Assembly: GCA_963662175.1 (NCBI GenBank)
Contig: OY759222.1
Span: 11,232,222-11,296,221 of the forward strand
Direction of reading: 5' to 3'
Length of the DNA: 64,000 bases
DNA from: Aradus depressus
Taxonomy: Eukaryota; Arthropoda; Insecta; Hemiptera; Aradidae
Shown in pieces: positions 56,480 to 64,000 of this stretch. The notes beneath the pieces were generated by a model that made no database searches, was not told the DNA's origin, and saw only the letters and a list, made by a program, of their open reading frames with translations. The position numbers were made by a program, and so were the translations under genes. How positions within the stretch are numbered: the stretch's first letter is position 1; the number at the start of each line of letters is the position of its first letter.

Positions 56480-58400
56480 CCAAAATTTTGATCGGGAGGG
56501 GGGGTTGTAAGGGGGGCCTAAGTATATAAATAGTGCTAACTCATTAACTAATGGTCAAATTGTCATGAAATTTCACCAGTAGTCTTTTTAAAAGCCAAAC
56601 AGGAAAAAAAGGTGTGAGGCGTCCCAAAGTTTTGAACGGGAGGGGGGGTTGTGGGGGGGCCTAAGTATAAATATAGAGCTAACTCATGAACTAATGGGCG
56701 AATCGTCATGAAATTTCACATGTAGTATTTTTAAAAGCCAAATAGGAAAAAAAGGTGTGTGGCGTCCCAAAGTTTTGAACGGGAGGGGGGGTTGTGGGGG
56801 GGCCTAAGTATAAATATAGAGCTAACTCATGAACTAATGGGCGAATCGTCAGGAAATTTCACATGTAGTATTTTTAAAAGCCAAACAGGAAAAAAAGGTG
56901 TGTGGCGTCCCAAAGTTTTGAACGGGAGGGGGGGTTGTGGGGGGGCCTAAGTATAAATATAGAGCTAACTCTTTAACAGTTGGTCGGATTGTCACGAAGT
57001 TTCACATGTAGTATTCCTGAAGATCAAATAAAAAAAATAGGCGGTGTGACGGCTCAAAATTTTTTACGGGAGGGGGGTAGTGGGGGGGCCTAAGTATAAA
57101 TATAGAGCTAACTCATTAACTAATGGGCGAATCGTCATGAAAAGCCAAATAGGAAAAAAAGGTGTGTGGCGTCCCAAAGTTTTGAACGGGAGGGGGGTTG
57201 TGGGGGGGCCTAAGTATAAATATAGAGCTAACTCATTAACTAATGGGCGAATCGTCATGAAATTTCACATGTAGTATTTTTAAAAGCCAAATAGGAAAAA
57301 AAGGTGTGTGGCGTCCCAAAGTTTTGAACGGGAGGGGGGGTTGTGGGGGGGCCTAAGTATAAATATAGAGCTAACTCTTTAACGGTTGGTCGGATTGTCA
57401 CGAAGTTTCACATGTAGTATTCCTGAAGACCAAATAAAAAAATAGGCGGTGTGACGGCTCAAAATTTTTTACGGGAGGGGGGGTAGTGGGGGGGCCTAAG
57501 TATAAATATAGAGCTAACTCATTATCTAATGGGCGAATCGTCATGAAATTTCACATGTAGTATTTTTAAAAGCCAAATAGGAAAAAAAGGTGTGTGGCGT
57601 CCCAAAGTTTTGAACGGGAGGGGGGGTTGTGGGGGGGCCTAAGTATAAATATAGAGCTAACTCTTTAACGGTTGGTCGGATTTTCACGAAATTTCACATG
57701 GAGTATTCCTGAAGACCAAATAGAAAAATAGGCGGTGTGACGGCTCAAAATTTTTTACGGGAGGGGGGGGGGGGGTAGTTGGGGGGCCTAAGTATAAATA
57801 TATGGCTAACTCATTAACTAATGGGCGAATCGTCATGAAATTTCACATGTAGTATTTTTAAAAGCCAAATAGGAAAAAAAGGTGTGTGGCGTCCCAAAGT
57901 TTTGAACGGGAGGGGGGGTTGTGGGGGGCCTAAGTATAAATATAGAGCTAACTCTTTAACGGTTGGTCGGATTGTCACGAAATTTCACATGGAGTATTCC
58001 TGAAGGCCAAAAAGAAAAATAAGGTGTGTGGCGTTCCAATGTTTTGATCGGGAGGGGGGGTTGTAAGGGGGGCCTACGTATATAAATAGTGCTAACTCAT
58101 TAACTAATGGTCGAATTGTCATGAAATTTCACATGTAGTATTCCTAAAGGTCAAATAAAAATATTAGGTGTGTGACGGCCCAAAATTTTGAACAGGAAGG
58201 AGGGTTGTGGGGGGAGCTAAATATACATATAGAGTTAGCTCATTAACGGTTGGTCGTATTGTCACGAAATTTCGCATATATTATTCCTGAAGGCCAAATA
58301 GAAAAATAAGGTGTGTGGCGTCCCGTAGTTTTGAACGGGTGGCGGGGTTGAGGGGGGGGGGGGAACTAAGTATAAATATAGAGCTAGCTCATTAACGGTA
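56480..58400 (+). repeat. About 142-bp tandem repeat array (Helitron copy 3)
   Basis: Same unit; one unit (57120-57145) lacks the ATTTCACATGTAG block. Short frames in this array are artefacts. Confidence 0.9.
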
Positions 58401-58435
58401 GATCGTATTGTCATGAATCGGATTGTCATGAATTT

Positions 58436-58905
58436 CACATGTAGTAGTAGTAACTATGTATTCGCTGTGGGGTTCACTGTTGCAAGACATTTACTAGCTG
58501 TAGTGCCCAGCGTTCCTAACTATGTACTAGCTGTGAAGTTCGCTGTTGGAAAGCTCTTACTAACTGTAATGGCCAGCGTATTTAACTACATACTAGCTGT
58601 GGGGTCCGCTGTTGCAAGGCACTTAATAGCTGTGATGCCCAGCGTTCCTAACTTCGTACTAGCTGTGGGGTCTGCTGTTGCGAGGCACATACTAGCTATG
58701 ATGCCCAGCATTCCCAACTACGTACTAGCTGTGGTGCTCAGCGTTGCAAGCCACATACCAGCTGTGGTCACAAACGTTCTTAAGTACGCACTGACTAGGA
58801 CGTCCAGCGATGCTAAGTATTCACTAGGTGTGGCTTCGGGCGTTGAAAGGCCCATACTAGCTGTGGTGCCCAGGGGTCCTAAAAACTTACTAGCGTTACA
58901 ACAGC
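58436..58905 (+). repeat. 66-bp minisatellite, shortened copy 3
   Basis: First and last units match copies 1 and 2, with the middle units deleted. Confidence 0.9.
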
Positions 58906-59046
58906 TGAAGGACTATAAGCCTCATTCCGTATGATTAATTGAAAATTATAACATCATGAATGTACGGTCGAGGAACTGAATAGCGTTATAGAAGATATTG
59001 GGAGAAAAATTAAAGTTCTCCGGGCAACGCCGGGTATTACTGCTAG

Positions 59047-59828
59047 TCATATATATAAAGCTGAAAATGTCTGTGCGTTGTACCGCTATAACTCACGAAC
59101 GGCTTGATGGATTTGATTAATTTTTTTTTTAATTTGTTCGTAATCGTCTGTGGAAGGTTATAGGCGTATTAGTACCTCAATATCTGGTCCATCCCAGCAT
59201 CCACCCACGCAATCTTTGTAACTCAAAAACCACCGCAATGATTAATGAGGAATTTTTTTGAATAGATAACTTTTATCTACCGGAAGGTTAAGGTCTATTT
59301 TTTAATCAACCCCTGGTCCATCCCAGCATCCACTCACGCAATCTTTGTAACTCGAAAACCATTGCAACGATTAATGAGGAATTTTTTTGAATAGATAACT
59401 TTTATCTACCGGAAGGTTAAGGTCTATTTTTCAATCAACCCCTGGTCCATCCCAGCATCCACTCACGCAATCTTTGTAACTCGAAAACCATTGCAACGAT
59501 TAATGAGAAATCTTTTTGAATAGATAACTTTTATCTACCGGAAGGTTAAGGTCTATTTTTTAATCAACCCCTGGTCCATCCCAGCATCCACTCACGCAAT
59601 CTTTGTAACTCGAAAACCATTGCAACGATTAATGAGAAATCTTTTTGAATAAATTAGTTTTAGCTCCAAAGCTAGCGTTACTACAGTTGAAGGACTATAA
59701 GCCTTATTCCGTATGAATAATTGAAAATTATAACATCATGAATGTACTGTCAAGGAACTGAATAGCCTTATAAGAGATACTGGGAGAAAAGTCAAAGTTC
59801 CCCGGGCAACGCCGGGTATTACTGCTAG
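59047..59828 (+). mobile_element. Helitron-like element, short family member (782 bp)
   Basis: TCATATATATAAAGCTGAAA start directly abuts the CTAG of copy 3. It ends with the same hairpin (CCCGGGCAACGCCGGG) and CTAG at 59825-59828 before T. The interior has 129-bp tandem repeats (starting points at 59184, 59313, 59442 and 59571). No coding capacity. Confidence 0.75.
59184..59650 (+). repeat. 129-bp tandem repeat inside the short Helitron
   Basis: CTGGTCCATCCCAGCATCCA recurs exactly every 129 bp four times; each unit also contains ACTTTTATCTACCGGAAGG. Confidence 0.9.
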
Positions 59829-60099
59829 TAACTTTAATAAAATGTAAATATAAATTAATGATAGTGTAAAAGTGGGAAGATGAGTTTTTGTAGTGAAGTC
59901 TCTTCTGTTCTTTTTGGCCTGGATAGAGACGGTCCGGGAGGAGACAGACCAGTGATTAATGATCAGCCCCTGTCTGGGTCTCATTACTTCCATACAAAAG
60001 TCGAGATATCACCCAGCGCCTTCTCTTCTTTTCTGTCTCTTATCAAATGTATCCTTCATTTAATATTTTTTTCGTTTTTGGGCATATTCTAAAAAAAAT
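59829..60099. other. No gene seen after the Helitron block
   Basis: A 70-codon plus frame (59880-60092) starts MSFCSEVSSVLFGLDRDGPG but turns into a phenylalanine/leucine-rich AT tail. Function unknown, probably non-coding. Confidence 0.3.
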
Positions 60100-60260
60100 A
60101 TTCAGTGAATCACCAGCTATGTGCTTCCCCAGAACGAATTAATCAATTAATTTTTCGCCTCTTCTCCAAAACCAGTCGTGCGGGATCCTAATTCCTCATA
60201 CTAAATTTCATGTCGATATATTCATTACATCGGCAGTTATTAGTGTTTTTGTTTTGAGCA
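60100..60260. repeat. Dispersed module, reverse
   Basis: AGTGAATCACCAGCTATGTG end, then AACGAATTAATCAATTAATT and TTCATTACATCGGCAGTTAT. Confidence 0.7.
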
Positions 60261-60284
60261 ACTAGAAAATTGTAAAAAACAATA

Positions 60285-60462
60285 CCCTCTGAGCCTGTAC
60301 AATGTCAGGTAAAGATTCTTGACACAGGTGAATAAACGTAGGTAGACAAAATTTAGGAATCCCTTGATAGAGTAGGGGTCATGTCCACCAAAGTGATGAA
60401 AGAACGCTCTGGTAATAGGCGATATGACCTTGTAGTTAAAGCCCGGGCATGAGTCATAATAA
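60285..60462 (+). mobile_element. SINE 3' half
   Basis: CTGAGCCTGTACAATGTCAG to GCCCGGGCATGAGTCATAAT. Minus-strand frames here are shadows. Confidence 0.8.
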
Positions 60463-61559
60463 CATATGTAACTAGTATAGTAAAAGTTACGTAATCGGCA
60501 GCTGTGTTGCAGCAACGGACGAAAATACCGTGTGGCAATAAAAAATGAAGTTTAAGTGTTAATCCTAAATAAATAAAAATATAAATAATAATTAATAATA
60601 ATAATGAATTAAACAATAATAAATAAACAATTAAATAAATTACCACATTTCCTGTAGAAATTTTATCTCCTTTCTTTTACTAAATTTTGATTTCTACAGT
60701 AGTTTTTCGAAAAGGGCCCTAAAAAGTATCAAAAGTTCAACACGTGTAATTTTGAAGAAACTGCACGTATATTGAAAAAAAAATTCAATTAACAAACTGT
60801 TCATTTGGATTTCAAAAGAGATGCCATTTTTAATTTTCTTTAAATAATATTAAATCTATTCCAAGGGTTTTCTAAATTATCTTTACAGGGCCAACAGGGA
60901 AAATGAATAGAATAGAAATTACTACAACAAATAGTTTTGGTTTATTTTTTAAATCAACTATATTATAAACTAAAAAAACTAAAATTGAAACAAACAAACA
61001 TCAAAAGAAAAATCTTACAAACTAAATTCTTAAAACTAATTAATTCTTCTATATACATATATATCCTGTACATATAAACAATCAACAATACCTTCTTTTC
61101 GGATCAATTTCACCGTCAATTCACTTCTTTTTAGTTCATAACAACTTAAGCCTAAACACCACTGTCTATCTTCACTCAGACTCTCGCCATTCTACCTAGG
61201 CCTCGGACACGACTGTATACACAAATAACAGCTGATGGCCGTGTTTTTTTTTTACTCATTTGTTTTAAAATAAATTTGCTTTTTATAGAAAAATAAATAT
61301 AATTACTTTTTTTTACATTAATAATTTTTTAATGTGTGTATTCTTTTTAGACATCACAACCGTCTTTTTTGAACATTATCAGCATCCCTTGAAGTACAGT
61401 TTTCAAAATATTGTCAATATTGAGGCAGTTGGACATTAACGCAGTTTTTGTTTTGAGAGGTACAAGATATGTTCAGAAACGTTACCTTAGCCTTCTCAGA
61501 TTGCCCATTGTCCGCCTGAAACATTAGCCGAATAGAAAGGTCTCTTCAGCACCACTCAG
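60463..61559. other. No gene seen (AT-rich)
   Basis: AAT-rich and A/T-run sequence without recognised elements. Confidence 0.5.
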
Positions 61560-61940
61560 TGGTGAGTCACCGGCAACATACTTCCCCACTACGAATTATC
61601 CTATTAATTTTTTGCTCTTCCACTAAAACCAATTGATCGTTTGGGCGTTAATTGCATAGTGGCTTCTGAATCGTATGCTACATTATGAGTCAAGACTTCT
61701 GATCAACTCAGAATTCGCTGAAATTTGATAAGAGTCATCCTTATAGTGTTTTGAATTTAAATATAAAATTTCATTTCAATACATCGGCAGTTATTGGGAT
61801 TTTTGTGTTGAGTTCCCCTCTATCCCCCTCTCCGCTTCGGCTGATTCCGCTGAAAATTAATAAATGTCTTATAGGGTTCTGGATACAGATATACAAAATT
61901 TTATAAATTTTATTTTTTATCAGGAGTTACCCTGTCCACA
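61560..61940. repeat. Dispersed modules, reverse
   Basis: GTGAGTCACCGGCAACATAC end, then ACATCGGCAGTTATTGGG and GGCTGATTCCGCTGAAAATT. Confidence 0.7.
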
Positions 61941-62179
61941 GACTCACATAATATGTACTGCTGAACTAACATTTGACACAAATCTTTAGTTTTCTGTTTT
62001 TTTTACTTCTTCAGCTGTACAGGGGATGTTATATAGGGGATGTTATATAATCTGTCAGAAATTTCATGTTGATTTTTTTTCACCTGAATTTGATGTTTCG
62101 ATAATTAAAAAATAACAATTACTGTATATAAATAGATAAAACAAACTTATTTTTGAAATATTGTCTATTCCACTAAAGA

Positions 62180-62245
62180 TATATATACATATATAACTAC
62201 CGGTTTCGGCTTTATACCATCGTCAGGTCTAGTTATGAACTAAGT
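62180..62245 (-). ncRNA. Hammerhead-like ribozyme motif of a Penelope element
   Basis: Read on the minus strand the order is CTGACGA (62226-62220), a hairpin GGTATAAAGCC, GAAA (62207-62204), the palindrome CCGG, then TA, with cleavage expected after the A at 62198. This is the type I hammerhead order with a 2-bp palindromic stem III, known from Penelope-like elements. Flanks ATAAC and GTTAT can pair as outer stem I. One unpaired T sits between CTGACGA and helix II, which is atypical. It lies 3' of the endonuclease fragment in the same orientation. Confidence 0.6.
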
Positions 62246-62554
62246 CAGTTTGCAGAGAGCGACCCTTCAAATACATCTCAGGTCAAAGGCTATTAAAACT
62301 TGGGAGTCCCCCGGCTGTACCGTTAGCTAACTCATGAAATATTTCTTAACAAAACCTAGTTCTAAATTTACATAAAACAATGTCACTAGACTAATCGTGG
62401 AAAAATAACAAATAAATAAGTACAAATACAAGTAAATAATAAAAATAGAAATAAAATTAATAATAATGTTAAGATTTAGATAACTTGAAACATATATGTG
62501 GAACCAAATATTAATAACAGATAATACAAACATATATGTGGAAACAGAACTGGT

Positions 62555-63121
62555 TTAGGCTGTTAACAAAGGGGAATAGTTGAAATAAATTTGGTCATTC
62601 ATACAAATGTTCCTTTTGTTAGCTTTATTTATTTCTAATTGCTCTAAGCTATTAAGTAGCCTGCTTTTTGGGCAATAATGGAGATATTTGATGCCTGTAG
62701 ATGGGTCGAAAGTGTGGCTATTGTCAATTATATGGGTCGCGAATGTAGAACGGTTTCCTCGGTTCTTTATTTCGGCCGTGTGTTCTTTAATTCTTTCCCT
62801 AAAACGACGTCCTGTCTGTCCAATGTATAATTGACTGCACGTCGCACACTCTAGACTATAAACACCGCTTTTATTTTCAATATCTGTTTTGTCCCTACCT
62901 CTCTCTAGGCACTGGCTTATGGGATTGATAGTTTTAAACCCGATATTGAAACCTTCTTTTTTCAACTCTTTACCTATTTTTTCTGAAATTTTTCCGTGGT
63001 AAGTTAAGCTGACCCATTTATTATAAACTTTATTTTGTGTTTCTAATTTGGTCAGTTTGTTCCTAAAATTATGATTTTTGACCTTCTTTTCAATTTTATT
63101 TATTGTTTTTTGTGGGTAGCT
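62555..63121 (-). pseudogene. Penelope-like element, C-terminal GIY-YIG endonuclease fragment (5'-truncated)
   Basis: This is a minus-strand open frame of 188 codons plus stop. It contains a basic linker (KVYNKWVSLTYHGKISEKIG), then the endonuclease domain: SGVYSLECATCSQLYIGQTG with the GVY and YIG signatures, the arginines of RRFRERIKEH, and a downstream H and E. In Penelope-like elements this domain follows the reverse transcriptase and nicks the target. Here the RT is missing: at 63121 the frame meets a stop and a junction with another copy in opposite orientation. The 3' flank carries a hammerhead-like motif about 310 bp downstream (62198-62245), as in known Penelope elements. It is a truncated copy but the remaining frame is intact. 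Confidence 0.85.
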
Positions 63122-63155
63122 ATTGTTTTATCTATTTATTACAAGTTTCCACAAT

Positions 63156-64000
63156 ATGTCCGCGTTTCTCAACTTAGAAGTTGTTAATAGTGCGAGTCGG
63201 GCGGTTAACGCGGTAAAGTTTAGTAAATTAAGTGTTAAGTTTGCAAAGGCGAATAGGAACATTTGGTTCAATCAACAGTGCATCAAGTATAACGTGTTAC
63301 CAAAATACATCTTTATCAGTAAGAAAAATGGAAACCCCCGAGCTGAAGAGGCTATAAGGATGGCGGAAAGACACTGGCTGAGGAGTGAAGTAAGAAGATG
63401 GTACAAGGCGAGAGACGAGTTAGGTTCAGCTCTCTACTATTTAAGACAGGTACTTTGTTCACAGTACACTAACATAGAGTGGGACCTGATTGAAGACAAC
63501 GTCAGATGTAAGGTATGGGACATTGCTCAGGAGAAAACTGAAGTTCAGAAGAAAAAACTACAGAAGTTAATAGAGATGAAAGAACGAGAAGAAAACAGAA
63601 GCGAAGAACCAGCAGGGAAAGATACCTTCAAATTCTACAAGAGAATTGAGAATCTAACCAGCATAGTTCTTTCAAAAGAAGAAAACACCTTACTAGAAAA
63701 AGGTTTGAAACATTGTTTAAAGAGAAGAACGAACAAGAAAGAATTGGAATGTTTGGCCGCCGAGGCGGATGCCATACTCAGCGAGGGTAACAAGATGGAA
63801 GCCAAGTCACTGTGCGCGAGAAAAATAAAAAATTTCCGCGACGGAGAGGAGAGGAATGGAACGGAACAGAAACTCTTGAAGAAACTTAGTGAAAAACTCA
63901 AAGAGAATGACATCTTAACAGTGAAAGCGGACAAAGGAAATACGACGGTTCTAATTAAACGTGTGGATTACATCAATAAAGTGGACAGTTTCCTACAAGA
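63156..64000 (+). CDS. Penelope-like element ORF, N-terminal part (runs off the window)
   Basis: The ATG at 63156 opens 281 codons without a stop to the window edge. The N-terminus is basic and helical; a low-complexity acidic/lysine segment lies near residues 120-160. It is followed by KEENTLLEKGLKHCL and then ENDILTVKADKGNTTVLIKR. The last two match the region just upstream of the reverse transcriptase fingers in Penelope-like elements (a lysine/glutamate LL-KGL box and an ADKGNT box). The RT catalytic motifs and GIY-YIG domain would lie beyond 64000. No frameshift is seen, so this copy may be young. It abuts an inverted Penelope fragment at 63121, an arrangement common for these elements. 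Confidence 0.75.
   Translation, partial: MSAFLNLEVVNSASRAVNAVKFSKLSVKFAKANRNIWFNQQCIKYNVLPKYIFISKKNGNPRAEEAIRMAERHWLRSEVRRWYKARDELGSALYYLRQVLCSQYTNIEWDLIEDNVRCKVWDIAQEKTEVQKKKLQKLIEMKEREENRSEEPAGKDTFKFYKRIENLTSIVLSKEENTLLEKGLKHCLKRRTNKKELECLAAEADAILSEGNKMEAKSLCARKIKNFRDGEERNGTEQKLLKKLSEKLKENDILTVKADKGNTTVLIKRVDYINKVDSFLQ

Larger units (their letters stand above)
56331..59046 (+). mobile_element. Helitron-like element, copy 3 (intact CTAG 3' end)
   Basis: The start is TCTATATTAATAAAG after A. About 13 of the 142-bp repeats follow, then a shorter minisatellite (58436-58905). The tail is the CCGGG-type hairpin (one base changed in the left arm) and TATTACTGCTAG followed by T. This is a canonical Helitron 3' end. 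It carries one more module type (58270-58400) absent from copy 1. Confidence 0.75.

Noticed and set aside
59880..60092. 70-codon frame after the Helitron block
   Set aside because: Only the first 30 residues look protein-like; no splice site, homology or context supports it.

Overview
The window is repeat-dominated eukaryotic DNA. It fits a large, AT-rich arthropod (most likely insect) genome: coding DNA is tiny, exons have GT/AG borders, and the mobile DNA includes tRNA-derived SINEs, Penelope-like elements, Helitrons, a hAT-like element, Jockey-type and other LINE fragments, and palindromic MITEs. Some SINEs end in (CCTAA)n, the arthropod telomere word. I cannot name the species; hemipteran is only a guess. 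Almost every medium-length reading frame is a repeat artefact.

Host genes. Two + strand exons (9890-10014 and 21346-21511), split by an 11.3-kb intron, join in frame. Together they give a signal-peptide-like segment, a propeptide and a KR cleavage site, and the gene continues beyond them. This looks like a neuropeptide precursor (short neuropeptide F-type is one candidate), but the mature peptide exon is not visible. Two orphan exon candidates lie at 23035-23176 (-) and 27853-27995 (+).

1-32 kb: scattered SINE copies (19 in the whole window), a dispersed module family with the core TAATAACTGCCGATGTAATG, LINE remnants at 12.1-13.2 kb and 18.2-18.6 kb, a 33-bp minisatellite at 19.0-19.7 kb, a 990-bp hAT-like element at 21.9-22.9 kb, a 66-bp pogo/Tigger-like palindrome at 5.55 kb, a MITE at 6.7 kb, and several inverted duplications (1.8/2.3, 4.6/5.3, 7.5/7.7, 25.6/26.2, 29.4/29.7 kb).

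32.5-59.8 kb: a composite block. Three Helitron-like copies share a TCTATATTAATAAAG start, arrays of about 142-bp G-run-rich repeats, a 66-bp minisatellite and a terminal CCCGG/CCGGG hairpin. The first two do not end in CTAG. They run into arrays of a 440-bp satellite (about 30 and 8 monomers), then a 180-190-bp spacer, then the next Helitron start. The third ends correctly in CTAG and is followed at once by a short fourth Helitron. The satellite monomer is an A-A'-B-B' dimer of dimers whose B half is recognisably an antisense copy of the local SINE. Two higher-order repeats (5-mer, 2201 bp; 4-mer, 1753 bp) are visible.

62-64 kb: two Penelope-like element pieces head to head: a GIY-YIG endonuclease end on the minus strand and an N-terminal open frame on the plus strand that leaves the window. 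Hammerhead-ribozyme-like motifs lie 3' of the first piece and at other Penelope remnants across the window (0.1, 0.33, 0.5, 0.83, 24.25 and 27.4 kb).
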